In this document: positions 23,108-32,154 of the stretch, piece after piece
Layout: every line of letters starts with the position of its first letter
Numbering within the stretch: the first letter of the stretch is position 1
Origin: an uncultured Candidatus Melainabacteria bacterium
GTDB taxonomy: Bacteria; Cyanobacteriota; Vampirovibrionia; Gastranaerophilales; Gastranaerophilaceae
Length of the DNA stretch: 64,000 bases
Direction of reading: 5' to 3'
Assembly: GCA_934754775.1 (NCBI GenBank)
Contig: CAKVIM010000010.1
Span: 4,535 to 68,534, forward strand
Notes under the pieces: generated by a model
What the model was told of the DNA's origin: nothing
What the model saw: only the letters and a program-made list of their open reading frames with translations
Databases searched by the model: none
Program-made: the position numbers and the translations under genes

Positions 23108-26100
23108 ATGAAAAAGAACAATATTAAGGCATTAGTCTGTATTGCGGCACTCGTGAGTGCAATGTCTGCAAACGCAGTTCTCGCAGACGATTTGACAATT
23201 TCTCAAGGCGAGAATATAACCCACGGAGCATCCGATCCTACGTCTTATGACAATGTAAACAATGCAGGTACGTTTTCTAACGAAGCTCAACTTGATATAA
23301 GCAATACACTTACAAATAACGGAATATTGAACAATATTAACACAATCACTTCCAACACAATCATTAATGAAATCGGTAGTGAATTCAATAACAAAAATAA
23401 TCTCGGTACTTCCAATAATTCTGTTAACAATCTTACTAACAACGGATTTTTTAATAACGGAGAAACTGGAAGCACAGGTAACATCTATGCCAATAACGTA
23501 ACAAATAACGGAGATTTTACCAATAATAACAGTAATATATCTATAGATAGTAGTTTTACAAACGAAGGAACTTTCACAAATGAAGCCGGCAACATTCAAG
23601 CTAAAAATGCGAACGACGGTAAGTTTGAAAACAACAATAGCTTCGTAAACAATGGCGGCAACATAACTATTGGTGAAATTATCAACAAAGGAACGCTAAA
23701 CAACAATAATGGCGGTGGTAACATTACAGGCTCTCTAAGTTTCACAAATGAAGGCGAAATCATTAATAACGGTGGATTCCTTAACACAGCCGGAACATTT
23801 AAAAATACAGGCAATATAATAAACAAAAGCAGTAGTACAAACACCTCTTCTATAATTGCAAAAGAGATTGTAAACAGTGGAAGCGGAGTTATTGACAACC
23901 TTGCAAATATCACTGCGAATACAAATTTTACAAATAGTGCAACCTATACTAATGAGAGCGGAGCAAATCTTAACGCCCCAAATGTTGATAACAGCGGAAA
24001 ATTTACTAACAAAGGAACCGTTACTTCTGACAACTTTACTAACAGCGGTAACGGCAACGTGACAAACTCCGGCACAATCGCTGCGTCAAACAGTTTCACA
24101 AATAGTGCTACATTCACTAATGAAACTGGCGGAACACTTGATTCACCTACCATCGAGAACAGCGGAAAGTTTACAAACAATGGAACTGTTAAATCTACTG
24201 ATTTTACTAACAGCGGTAACGGCAACATAACTAATTCCGGCACAATACAGGTTACTGACCTCAACAATGCGGCTAAAATTGTAAATAACAAAACATTTAT
24301 AGTAAACGGTTCAAATAACACAACTCAAAACAGTGGTTCTATCTTAAACAAAGGTACATTTGATTTTGGTACCGGTTCAGGAAACAAGCTCTTAAACACC
24401 GGTAGTTTTGTCAACGATGGCGGGTTGCTTACAAATGTAATTGTTAATAACACAAATACATTAATTGCTCAAAACTCTGCAACAATGGATATTGAAAGTC
24501 TTACAAACACCGGCAAAGTAGACTTAATTAACGGTTCAAAGCTCATTCTGAACAACCAAGTCGGGGATTTAGGCGGAACCTTTAATGTAATAGGAAATTC
24601 TCAATCAGGCGATACCAACCAGTTAACTATCGTAAATGGAGATAACAATTTCGTTGGAGATTTAAATCTGGGGAACGGACAAGACAAATCAGATTTATTA
24701 ATCAACAACGTTAAAATTACAGAAGATGCGGTTGTTAACATTAATCAAGGCGGCAAGCTTCTTGTAAGCAACGATTCTGAACTTAACCTAAACGACGGCG
24801 ACAATGTTAGCGGCGACATATCTGTCTATAAAGACAGCACAACAGGCAAAGAAGGGACTATTAATCTTAATAACTTCACCTTAATGACAGGAAGTAAATC
24901 CTCTCAAGAAGGAAGCGATATGCCTTATTACTCACAAGTCGGCGGAACTTTGAATTTATTAAACGGTTCAAAATTAGGTCTTGGCGACTCTGCAGCTATG
25001 AATGGCGGCACATTAAACATTGATGGCACATCTCAATTCCTTGTTACGTCAGAAGCTAACGGGACTAAGAATAATTTCTTGGATAATCTAATTATCGCTG
25101 ACGGCGGTAAGTTCGGAGCAATGAACGGCGGTGTAGCGGATTACGCAATCGGAAATATCCAAGTAAACGGAACTACGGACTTCACTATCGATGTCTACGC
25201 AAGAACAAATACAAACCACATGTTCGCAACCGATTTATTTAACGGCAATGCACTTACAGGTGACGGCGTAATCAACGTTGCGGATTGGAGTTTAGGCGGC
25301 GATATCTTTGGTTGGGATGCTCCAATCGATAGAGATTTTAATTTAGGTAACATTTTTGATTACCAAAACATCGCCCCGACAGTTAAGCTAACTGCAACAA
25401 AGAAAGAAACATTCACTCCAATCGGTTGGTATCAACTTAACAACCACAGCGGAATTGATGGTAATTACACATTGAACCTTACAAGATTTAATCCGCAAGT
25501 ATACAGAGGTCAAGTTACAACCTTATCTCAATACATGAACCAACTTGCTATTGATGATATGTTGTTCAACCACTCAATGTTGCTTCCAAGCTTCAAGGAT
25601 GACGATTTGTCCGACAACGGAGCTATGGCAAACAGATACGCAGCTGCAAATCCACTATACGCACCTTACCAATACTCTAAAAAAGATGGCGGGCTATGGT
25701 ACAGAATGTATGGAACATTTGAAACTCTTCAAATGAATCAAGCAGGCTTAGGCAGAGTCGGAAACAACGCTTACGGAACAATAATCGGTGCTGACTTCGG
25801 ACTTAAAGAGCTTAAAAACGGTTGGAAATTTATGCCAACTGCATACATCGGATATAACGGTGCTCACCAATACTTTGCCGGCATGGGTGCTTACCAAAAC
25901 GGCGGTCAAGCAGGTTTCTTAGGAACATGGTACAAAAATAACTTCATCTTAGGCGGTTTAGTATATGGTGGTGTTTATCAAAACAGCATGGATATTGCAG
26001 GTCACACAGATAACACTTTCAACTACTTCGCCGGTGCTTCTGCAAAAGGTGCTTACAACTGGAGATTCCACAGAGATTGGGTGTTGCAACCTAACTTAAT

Positions 26101-26464
26101 GCTTGCATACAACTTCTTCGGGCAACAAAACTGGCACACTGACTTCGGTCAAATGGGTATGATGTCCGGAACTCTTAACGGAATTAACCTTGCTCCGGGA
26201 CTTAACCTAATCTGGGAAAAAGAAACCTTCAGCATCTACGCAACTCTACAATACATGTACAACCTGAACGGGGCTGTTGACGGCAGAGCCGGTAACGTTA
26301 GCCTTCCACACTTATACATGGATAGAGGATATATCCAATACGGTTTCGGGTTCACAAAACGCTTCGCAGACCGTTTCTCCGGATATTTCCAAACGGTATT
26401 CAGAAACGTCGGAAGAACCGGTGTTGGTTTCCAACTCGGATTGAATATCAAAATCGGAAAATAA
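23108..26464 (+). CDS. Autotransporter with Asn-rich repeat passenger domain
   Basis: This 1118-residue protein has a signal peptide (MKKNNIKALVCIAALVSAMS, cleavage around ANA-VLA). The passenger (about 30-840) is dominated by short repeats such as TNNG, FTNSG, FNNG and NSGTI, the composition of a right-handed beta-helix of the AIDA/pertactin type. The C-terminal barrel (about 857-1118) has alternating aromatic strands (LWYRMYGTFETLQ, FMPTAYIGYNGA, GFLGTWYKNNFILGGLVYGG, IQYGFGFTKRF, VGFQLGLNIKI), matching an autotransporter translocator of usual size. The last residue is Lys rather than an aromatic one. It should be exposed on the surface, perhaps for adhesion. Residues 274-329 and 330-385 are a recent tandem duplication. 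A terminator follows. Confidence 0.88.
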   Translation: MKKNNIKALVCIAALVSAMSANAVLADDLTISQGENITHGASDPTSYDNVNNAGTFSNEAQLDISNTLTNNGILNNINTITSNTIINEIGSEFNNKNNLGTSNNSVNNLTNNGFFNNGETGSTGNIYANNVTNNGDFTNNNSNISIDSSFTNEGTFTNEAGNIQAKNANDGKFENNNSFVNNGGNITIGEIINKGTLNNNNGGGNITGSLSFTNEGEIINNGGFLNTAGTFKNTGNIINKSSSTNTSSIIAKEIVNSGSGVIDNLANITANTNFTNSATYTNESGANLNAPNVDNSGKFTNKGTVTSDNFTNSGNGNVTNSGTIAASNSFTNSATFTNETGGTLDSPTIENSGKFTNNGTVKSTDFTNSGNGNITNSGTIQVTDLNNAAKIVNNKTFIVNGSNNTTQNSGSILNKGTFDFGTGSGNKLLNTGSFVNDGGLLTNVIVNNTNTLIAQNSATMDIESLTNTGKVDLINGSKLILNNQVGDLGGTFNVIGNSQSGDTNQLTIVNGDNNFVGDLNLGNGQDKSDLLINNVKITEDAVVNINQGGKLLVSNDSELNLNDGDNVSGDISVYKDSTTGKEGTINLNNFTLMTGSKSSQEGSDMPYYSQVGGTLNLLNGSKLGLGDSAAMNGGTLNIDGTSQFLVTSEANGTKNNFLDNLIIADGGKFGAMNGGVADYAIGNIQVNGTTDFTIDVYARTNTNHMFATDLFNGNALTGDGVINVADWSLGGDIFGWDAPIDRDFNLGNIFDYQNIAPTVKLTATKKETFTPIGWYQLNNHSGIDGNYTLNLTRFNPQVYRGQVTTLSQYMNQLAIDDMLFNHSMLLPSFKDDDLSDNGAMANRYAAANPLYAPYQYSKKDGGLWYRMYGTFETLQMNQAGLGRVGNNAYGTIIGADFGLKELKNGWKFMPTAYIGYNGAHQYFAGMGAYQNGGQAGFLGTWYKNNFILGGLVYGGVYQNSMDIAGHTDNTFNYFAGASAKGAYNWRFHRDWVLQPNLMLAYNFFGQQNWHTDFGQMGMMSGTLNGINLAPGLNLIWEKETFSIYATLQYMYNLNGAVDGRAGNVSLPHLYMDRGYIQYGFGFTKRFADRFSGYFQTVFRNVGRTGVGFQLGLNIKIGK
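23927..24262 (+). repeat. Tandem 168-base repeat within the autotransporter passenger
   Basis: Two in-frame copies of 56 codons (23927-24094 and 24095-24262) encode closely similar segments. Each begins FTNSAT and contains NSGKFTN and FTNSGNGN. The period equals 56 residues, suggesting expansion by slippage or recombination of beta-helix rungs. Confidence 0.8.
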
Positions 26465-26478
26465 AAATTGATTTACTG

Positions 26479-26512
26479 AACGTTCCCGCCGAATTCGTCG
26501 GGAACGTTTTTT
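26479..26512 (+). terminator. Rho-independent terminator of the autotransporter gene
   Basis: AACGTTCCCG and CGGGAACGTT form a 10-base perfect stem, followed by TTTT. Confidence 0.88.
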
Positions 26513-26604
26513 GTTAATTGAATGTTAACATTTATTAAAATTATCTAGCGGTGTACTGCATGGTTAATATGTTTGTAATACAATACAAACGGGAGATTAG
26601 TGTG

Positions 26605-27408
26605 ATGTTAAATAGTGCAGTCGAGTTTATTAAAGAGAAAATTGGCGATTTTAAGCCGGAAGTTGGTATTATCCTTGGGTCAGGGCTTGGTGATTTAGCG
26701 GACGAATATTGCCTAAAATCAATTTCGTATTCAGAAATTCCAGGGTTTGAAGCCTCAACAGTTTCCGGACACAAAGGACAGTTAGTCTTTGCGGAGATTA
26801 ACGGCAAAAAAGTTGTTATGATGCAAGGGCGTTTCCATTTTTACGAGGGTCATTCAATTCAAAAAGTCGTTTTTCCTGTTAAAGTTATGAAGAAATTGGG
26901 TGTAAAAACCCTTATCGTAACCAACGCAGCCGGTGGAGTTAATCCTAATTTCAGACCGTCTGATTTGATGATTATAACCGACCACATCAACTACATGGGC
27001 GTTAACCCGCTAATAGGGCCAAATGACAACTCTATGGGCGAAAGATTCCCTGATATGAGCGAAATCTACACTCCTGAGTATGTTGAGCTCATCAAAAAAG
27101 TTGCAAAAAATCAAAGCATTGACATTCAAGAAGGCGTATACATGGCACTTACAGGTCCTTCTTACGAAACGCCTGCTGAAGTTAAAATGGCTCGTATTAT
27201 CGGTGCAGACGCTGTCGGAATGTCTACAGTACCTGAAGCCGTTACAGCTTGCTGGGCCGGCATGAAGGTTATCGGACTAAGCTGCATCTGCAATTCAGCA
27301 GCAGGAGTCAGCACAGTTGGACTTTCTCACGCAGACGTAATCCACGCAGCAGGGGTTGCAAAAGACAAGTTCAAAAGATTGGTTAAAGAAGTTATCAGGG
27401 AAATATGA
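26605..27408 (+). CDS. punA: Purine nucleoside phosphorylase
   Basis: The predicted protein is 267 residues from ATG 26605, after a GGGAGA site. An upstream ATG at 26551 adds an unconserved extension. It has motifs of the trimeric PNP family (PNP-I): GIILGSGLGDLAD, phosphate-binding VSGHKGQLVF, MQGRFHFYEGH, VTNAAGGVNP, TGPSYETPAEV and MSTVPEAVTACWAGMKVIG. It cleaves guanosine/inosine with phosphate for purine salvage. It heads the operon punA-rqcP-yjbQ-bioD-rsmD, and its last four bases overlap rqcP. Confidence 0.94.
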   Translation: MLNSAVEFIKEKIGDFKPEVGIILGSGLGDLADEYCLKSISYSEIPGFEASTVSGHKGQLVFAEINGKKVVMMQGRFHFYEGHSIQKVVFPVKVMKKLGVKTLIVTNAAGGVNPNFRPSDLMIITDHINYMGVNPLIGPNDNSMGERFPDMSEIYTPEYVELIKKVAKNQSIDIQEGVYMALTGPSYETPAEVKMARIIGADAVGMSTVPEAVTACWAGMKVIGLSCICNSAAGVSTVGLSHADVIHAAGVAKDKFKRLVKEVIREI

Positions 27409-27650
27409 GATTAGACAAGTTTTTAAAAGTTTCCAGATTAATCAAACGTCGCACCGTCGCAAACACAGTTTCAGAAATGGGACGTGTGCTTGTTAACGGG
27501 AACAGTGCCAAACCGGCAAAACAATTAAAAGTCGGCGATATCATAGAGATTGAATACGCTTCTAAAACCGAAAAAGTTGAAGTTTTAGTAATTCCAACAG
27601 GAAACGTAAGCGTGCAAGACGCTTCCTCACTATACAAAATTTTAGAATAA
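27405..27650 (+). CDS. rqcP: S4-domain RNA-binding protein RqcP (YabO family)
   Basis: This 81-residue protein is little more than one S4 domain. MRLDKFLKVSRLIKRRTVAN, GRVLVNGNSAKPAKQLKVGDIIEIEY and the C-terminal SSLYKIL match RqcP/YabO of Bacillus in length and order. RqcP binds the peptidyl-tRNA/50S complex and helps RqcH add alanine tails in ribosome quality control. The assignment over Hsp15 rests on length and sequence. Confidence 0.85.
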   Translation: MRLDKFLKVSRLIKRRTVANTVSEMGRVLVNGNSAKPAKQLKVGDIIEIEYASKTEKVEVLVIPTGNVSVQDASSLYKILE

Positions 27651-27663
27651 AACAGGATTTATA

Positions 27664-28080
27664 ATGACTATTATTAACGAACATTTTTCTATTAACACTA
27701 ATGGTAACAACGATATTATTAACATAACAAAGCATGTGCAAAATTGCGTTTACCAACACGCACTGAAAGATGCGTTGGTTTGCGTTTCAGTACAAGGAAG
27801 CACATCCGCAGTTACAACAATTGAATATGAAAGCGGGCTTGTTCAGGATTTACAAGAAGCATTAGAGAGAATAGCACCAACAGGCAAAGAATATCATCAC
27901 GATGAAATCTGGCATGACGGAAACGGTTATGCACACGTTAGAGCAGCTTTAGTCGGAAGTTCCGTAAACATTGCACTTAAAGAAGGGCTGCTCAATCTCG
28001 GAACTTGGCAGCAAGTCGTTTTGATTGACTTTGACAACAAAGAACGCTCAAGAAATATTACGGTACAAATTGTATGTTAA
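27664..28080 (+). CDS. yjbQ: YjbQ/UPF0047 family protein
   Basis: This 138-residue protein of the YjbQ fold has the conserved histidine/aspartate cluster YHHDEIWHDGNGYAHVRAALVGSS and the C-terminal LGTWQQVVLIDFDNKERSR block, which are the hallmarks. Members of the family have weak thiamine phosphate synthase activity, but the true role is unsettled. It lies 13 bases after rqcP and overlaps bioD by 7 bases. Confidence 0.9.
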   Translation: MTIINEHFSINTNGNNDIINITKHVQNCVYQHALKDALVCVSVQGSTSAVTTIEYESGLVQDLQEALERIAPTGKEYHHDEIWHDGNGYAHVRAALVGSSVNIALKEGLLNLGTWQQVVLIDFDNKERSRNITVQIVC

Positions 28081-28787
28081 ACCTATACGTCACATCCTCA
28101 AAAAGAAGCGAAGGAAAGACTTTTATAACCGCAGGAATTGCAGCCACAATGCAGAGCCTGGGCTATTCCACCTGTGTATATAAGCCTATCCAAACTGCGG
28201 GAATTGAGCGTAACGGGTTTATGCAATCGCCGGATTTAACGTTCATCAAAACGATTGACCCATACATAGACACACATTTTTCATACCTGTACAAGACAAA
28301 AACGGAACCGCTCATCGCTGCCGAATCAGAAAACGAGATTATTGATATTGGGTTAATTAATCGAGAATACCAACGGATTTCGGGAGTGTCTGATTGCGTA
28401 CTGCTAGACGGAGATAGCGGTTTAATGAGTCCGATTGCTACCGGATACCAAAATATCGACATGATAAAATTATTAAATTTGCCGGTACTACTGGTTTTAA
28501 CACCGAACGAAGAGTCTATAAACGACACGCTATTATCAATTACAGCTCTTCAAGAAAAAGGTTTGACCGTAAGGGGTGTGATTATAAACAACATAACGGA
28601 AGATACCCCAAAATCGCTCATTACTTCTATTTCTCGGGTTATTGAAGAATATTCAAATGTCAAAATTCTTGGGCTTGTGCCACATCTTGAGCAAGGTTTT
28701 TCTCCTGAAGATTTAATCACTGGAATATTAAACGGAATTGACATAGAAAGCGTGTTCAACGTTAAAATAGAAAAATTGGAATTATGA
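28074..28787 (+). CDS. bioD: BioD-like dethiobiotin synthase/AAA_26 ATPase
   Basis: This 237-residue protein has a modified Walker A (TSSKRSEGKTFITAGIAA), the motif VYKPIQTAG of dethiobiotin synthases, DCVLLDGDSGLMSPIATG in place of the usual EGAGG, and NLPVLLVLTPNEESINDTLLSI and LGLVPHL. It should carboxylate 7,8-diaminononanoate to dethiobiotin with ATP. The first glycine of the P-loop and the EGAGG glycines are changed, so a different substrate of the CobQ/CobB-type ATPase family is possible. No bioA or bioB is present in the window. Confidence 0.68.
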   Translation: MLNLYVTSSKRSEGKTFITAGIAATMQSLGYSTCVYKPIQTAGIERNGFMQSPDLTFIKTIDPYIDTHFSYLYKTKTEPLIAAESENEIIDIGLINREYQRISGVSDCVLLDGDSGLMSPIATGYQNIDMIKLLNLPVLLVLTPNEESINDTLLSITALQEKGLTVRGVIINNITEDTPKSLITSISRVIEEYSNVKILGLVPHLEQGFSPEDLITGILNGIDIESVFNVKIEKLEL

Positions 28788-29302
28788 TTATAACAGCCGG
28801 AATATACAAAGGACGCAAGCTTGCAGTCCCAGATAAAAGTATAACAAGACCAACTCTTTCTCAAGTCAGAATGGGCGTTTTTAACACGCTCTATTCAATT
28901 ATGGGCGAGTTTGAAGGTAAAACCTTCCTTGACCTGTTCGGCGGTTCCGGCATTATGGGTTTAGAAGCCTTATCAAGAGGTTTTAGTCGGGTAAAAGTTT
29001 TTGAAAAGAACCCTAAAGCTGCTCAAATTATTCGAAAAAATTACGAACAATTGGGACTAAAAGCAGATTTAGCACAAGGTGACAGCGTCAAGTTAATTGA
29101 AAAATTTGATGAACACTTTGATGTCGTCTACATTGACCCGCCGTATTTAAGCGGAATTTACGAAGCTATTTTACCAAAAGTGAATGGCGAAATAATAATT
29201 GCTGAGCATTCTGAAAAAATGCTATTTGAAGGATTTACGCTCCTCAAAGAGAAAAATTATGGCGGAAAATTAATCAGTTATCTACAAACTCCGACAAAAT
29301 AA
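28784..29302 (+). CDS. rsmD: 16S rRNA (guanine-N2-)-methyltransferase RsmD
   Basis: This 172-residue protein methylates G966 of 16S rRNA with SAM. Motifs are ITAGIYKGRKL, RPTLSQVRMGVFNTL, SAM-binding FLDLFGGSGIMGLEALSRG, and the catalytic DPPY (VVYIDPPYLSG). It overlaps bioD by 4 bases and is convergent with hemW by 29 bases. Confidence 0.94.
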   Translation: MIITAGIYKGRKLAVPDKSITRPTLSQVRMGVFNTLYSIMGEFEGKTFLDLFGGSGIMGLEALSRGFSRVKVFEKNPKAAQIIRKNYEQLGLKADLAQGDSVKLIEKFDEHFDVVYIDPPYLSGIYEAILPKVNGEIIIAEHSEKMLFEGFTLLKEKNYGGKLISYLQTPTK

Positions 29303-30356
29303 CATTACTCAAAAGAACTCCACGTAAATTCAAGCGATAACCACACGGCGTTTTTTCAAAAAATTCGGAGTATTGTTTAAGAATACCAGAGTATTTTTTC
29401 TCAAAATCGACACCAAAGCGTTCTTGAATTCGCTCAATATTTATCCCTTCGGTTTTTCTAAATCCGAGAAAAATTTCTTCTTCCAACTGCTCTTTCGGAG
29501 TCAAAATATGCCCTGTTTCGTGCGTTGCAGGGTTTTGCATATAATCTGCTATACTCCTATAATTTGAATACCTAACTCCGTCAACATATCCGTGAGCAGC
29601 AACTCCAAATCCATAATATTCATCATTATTCCAATAATTGAGGTTGTGTCTGGATTCGAATCCCACTTTCGCAAAATTACTCACCTCATAGCGAAAAAAT
29701 CCACGCTCTTCCATTCTGCGATTTATAAGTTCGTACATATCTGCCTGAATATCATCATCAGGAACCTCGGGCGGATTCTTTCCCCAGAAAGAATCCGCCT
29801 CAATCTTAAGCCCATAGGTTGAAAGGTGCTTAATATCAAGACTTAAAAATTTATCTAAATCTGAGTTTAATCCTTCTAAAGTCTGGGTCGGTAAGCCATA
29901 TATCAAATCAAGACTTATATTATCAAAACCGGCCTTTCTTGCTAAATCAATTGCATTGACGATTTGAACAGAATTATGGCGTCTTCCGATTAATTTCAAA
30001 ATCTCATCATCAAAAGTTTGCGAGCCCATGCTCAATCGGTTCACACCAATGTTTTTTAATCCGCTTAAATACTCAAACGAAGCGTCATCCGGATTAATCT
30101 CCACCGTTAATTCATAGTCTACTGAGAGTTTAAACTTTTTAACAACCTTTGCCAAAAGTTCTACAGGAACCAAAGAAGGTGTTCCGCCGCCAAAATACAA
30201 AGTGTTTAAGCTTTCTCCCTGATAATTGTCAGAAATATCTCTAAGAAGAGAAAACATATAGCCCGTAATCAACTCCGGTTTATTAAAAGAAACAAAAGAG
30301 CAGTACTTGCACTTTGATTTACAAAACGGAATATGGACATAAGCACTTTTTGGCAT
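29274..30356 (-). CDS. hemW: HemW-like radical SAM protein
   Basis: This 360-residue protein has the HemW cluster motif HIPFCKSKCKYCSF (CxxxCxxC plus aromatic and F), the SAM-binding YFGGGTPSLVP, VNRLSMGSQTFDDEILKLIGR and the YGLPTQT block, followed by the C-terminal HemN-like domain. It is full length. HemW inserts heme into proteins and is not a coproporphyrinogen oxidase, which in HemN needs an extra N-terminal stretch that is absent here. It lies last in the murC-murB-ddl-ftsQ operon, 2 bases after ftsQ. Confidence 0.9.
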   Translation of the reverse strand: MPKSAYVHIPFCKSKCKYCSFVSFNKPELITGYMFSLLRDISDNYQGESLNTLYFGGGTPSLVPVELLAKVVKKFKLSVDYELTVEINPDDASFEYLSGLKNIGVNRLSMGSQTFDDEILKLIGRRHNSVQIVNAIDLARKAGFDNISLDLIYGLPTQTLEGLNSDLDKFLSLDIKHLSTYGLKIEADSFWGKNPPEVPDDDIQADMYELINRRMEERGFFRYEVSNFAKVGFESRHNLNYWNNDEYYGFGVAAHGYVDGVRYSNYRSIADYMQNPATHETGHILTPKEQLEEEIFLGFRKTEGINIERIQERFGVDFEKKYSGILKQYSEFFEKTPCGYRLNLRGVLLSNVILSEFVDN

Positions 30357-30358
30357 AA

Positions 30359-31213
30359 CTACTCATCCAATTTAATATAGTTAGTATCCCAACGCAAATC
30401 GATATATTTAACTTTTTTGTTTAACATCTTAACCTGCGGAAGAAGTGACGGAATTCTGTGTATCTTATCGTAAGTACCCGCATTAAAGCTGCCCAATCTG
30501 ATATTTGCAGTAGGAATTTTTACATAAACATCACGTGGGTTTCTATAGTCAATATACTCAACCGCTTCGCCTGAATCCATTTCAACAGTTGCTGCCAATT
30601 TTTTGAAATTGCTAATTTTTGTTTTATCCCAGTTCCTATAATCATCTCCACTGCCGTATGTTATAACCCTAACAGCCTTAAAATCAGGACTTAATGGCAT
30701 ATAGTCACGTCCGATAAGTTTGCCGTCAGAAGAGAAAAACGCAATCGGCGGAACTTTTTCATCCGGAGCAATCGTAATTACCGGAGTTCTTTCAATTACA
30801 ATAATTTGCATCCTCGCAGGAAACCAAAAACGCCTTATATAAACATCTTGAATCGGATCAAGCTGCATAATGCTCTTTTTCAAATGGTCAGTCTTAACCA
30901 TAAAAATCGGTTGTAACGGAACTTGATTTCGTCTTAGGGCTGATAAAATTTTCTGCGAAGGGACAATCCTATTATTCACAATCTCCAGAGCAGGACTATT
31001 CAAGCTATCAAAAGCATTTGTGTGCAATCTCCATTGCGGAAGTTTCAGAATAAATAACCCAAAACAAATCATACCCACAACGAGAATGAGTTTCCACAAA
31101 GAACGCAACTGATTGAGGCGTCTTTGCGAACGTCTTACTTGACGCTGCATTTTTGCTTGCTGCAAACGTCTGTTCTGATGATATCTGGGATGTTGTTGTC
31201 CTTCGTTTGACAT
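30359..31213 (-). CDS. ftsQ: Cell division protein FtsQ (POTRA domain)
   Basis: This 284-residue protein has a basic, Gln/Arg-rich cytoplasmic N-terminus (1-40), one membrane helix (LWKLILVVGMICFGLFIL), a POTRA-like region (VVPSQKILSALRRNQVPLQPIFMVKTDHLKKSIMQLDPIQDVYIRRFWPARMQ-type pattern) and a C-terminal beta domain. It joins FtsB/FtsL in the divisome. The position immediately after ddl fits the classical dcw order, and one base is shared with ddl. Confidence 0.85.
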   Translation of the reverse strand: MSNEGQQHPRYHQNRRLQQAKMQRQVRRSQRRLNQLRSLWKLILVVGMICFGLFILKLPQWRLHTNAFDSLNSPALEIVNNRIVPSQKILSALRRNQVPLQPIFMVKTDHLKKSIMQLDPIQDVYIRRFWFPARMQIIVIERTPVITIAPDEKVPPIAFFSSDGKLIGRDYMPLSPDFKAVRVITYGSGDDYRNWDKTKISNFKKLAATVEMDSGEAVEYIDYRNPRDVYVKIPTANIRLGSFNAGTYDKIHRIPSLLPQVKMLNKKVKYIDLRWDTNYIKLDE

Positions 31214-32154
31214 TATTTATTTAACCCTACACTATTAAGTATCATTAAAACAAGATTGTCATAATCAATGCCACAAACCTTTGCTTGAGCAGGCAAATCA
31301 CTGGTATCAGTCATTCCCGGGTTTGTGTTTATTTCCAAGAAATAAGGTTTGTCGTCTTTTACCATAAAATCGACTCTTGAAACGCCTGAGCAACCTGCGG
31401 TTTCGTGTGCTTCAACCGCAAGCTTTTTAGTTAATTCTGTTGCTTCTTTAGATAAGCCTGTTGCGGGAACGATAAATTCTGACAAGCCTTTTGTATATTT
31501 TGCATCAAAATCATACCATTCAGTTTTTGTTCTTATTTCCAAAATTTCTGTAGCAAATGCCTTGCCATCTTTTTCTAAAACACCAACTGTGATAAAAAAG
31601 CCATCAATAAATTCTTCTATCAAAACGTCATCATTGTATTTTAAAGCTTCTTCATAAGCGGCTTTCAATTCTTCCGGCTTATTAACCTTTGTCATACCAA
31701 AGCTTGAACCTTCTGAAACAGGTTTTGTAATCAACGGATATTGAAGTCCTTCAACCGCCTTCATCAAATCTTCGCCTTTTCTTACAAAAGCTGATTTAAT
31801 AAGCGGAATATTTTTGTTAGTCGAAAGAACTTTTTTTGTGTATTCTTTGTTCATACAAATTGCACTAGACATAACACCGCAGCCTGTATAAGGTATTTTC
31901 ATGATTTCTAAGACACCTTGAATACAGCCGTCTTCACCATATTTGCCATGAAGAGTATTATAAGCGTATTCAAAACCCTTTAAATCATTCATAACGTTTG
32001 GCGAAACATCAACAATTTCAGCGTTTTTGTAACCCAATCTGTGCAATGCACCCAAGCAGTTTTTGCCGGAACGTAATGAAACTTCACGTTCAGACGACAT
32101 ACCGCCGCATAAAACTGCTATTTTTGCGTCTTTGTTTTGTATAGTATATTGCAT
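31213..32154 (-). CDS. ddl: D-alanine-D-alanine ligase
   Basis: This 313-residue ATP-grasp enzyme has the N-terminal VLCGGMSSEREVSLRSG block, HGKYGEDGCIQGVLE, PYTGCGVMSSAICMNKEYTK, LITKPVSEGSSFGM and the metal-binding C-terminus CSGVSRVDFMV...FLEINTNPGMTDTSD. It makes D-Ala-D-Ala for peptidoglycan in the cytoplasm. Its start overlaps the murB end by 37 bases. Confidence 0.95.
   Translation of the reverse strand: MQYTIQNKDAKIAVLCGGMSSEREVSLRSGKNCLGALHRLGYKNAEIVDVSPNVMNDLKGFEYAYNTLHGKYGEDGCIQGVLEIMKIPYTGCGVMSSAICMNKEYTKKVLSTNKNIPLIKSAFVRKGEDLMKAVEGLQYPLITKPVSEGSSFGMTKVNKPEELKAAYEEALKYNDDVLIEEFIDGFFITVGVLEKDGKAFATEILEIRTKTEWYDFDAKYTKGLSEFIVPATGLSKEATELTKKLAVEAHETAGCSGVSRVDFMVKDDKPYFLEINTNPGMTDTSDLPAQAKVCGIDYDNLVLMILNSVGLNK

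Noticed and set aside
23132..23599. 155-codon ORF antisense to the autotransporter
   Set aside because: The Asn-rich passenger leaves long open frames on the opposite strand. The composition is Val/Ile-rich and has no known motif.
29640..29665. tRNA-like GATTCGAATCCC sequence
   Set aside because: It falls inside the hemW coding sequence and has no matching acceptor or anticodon arm.
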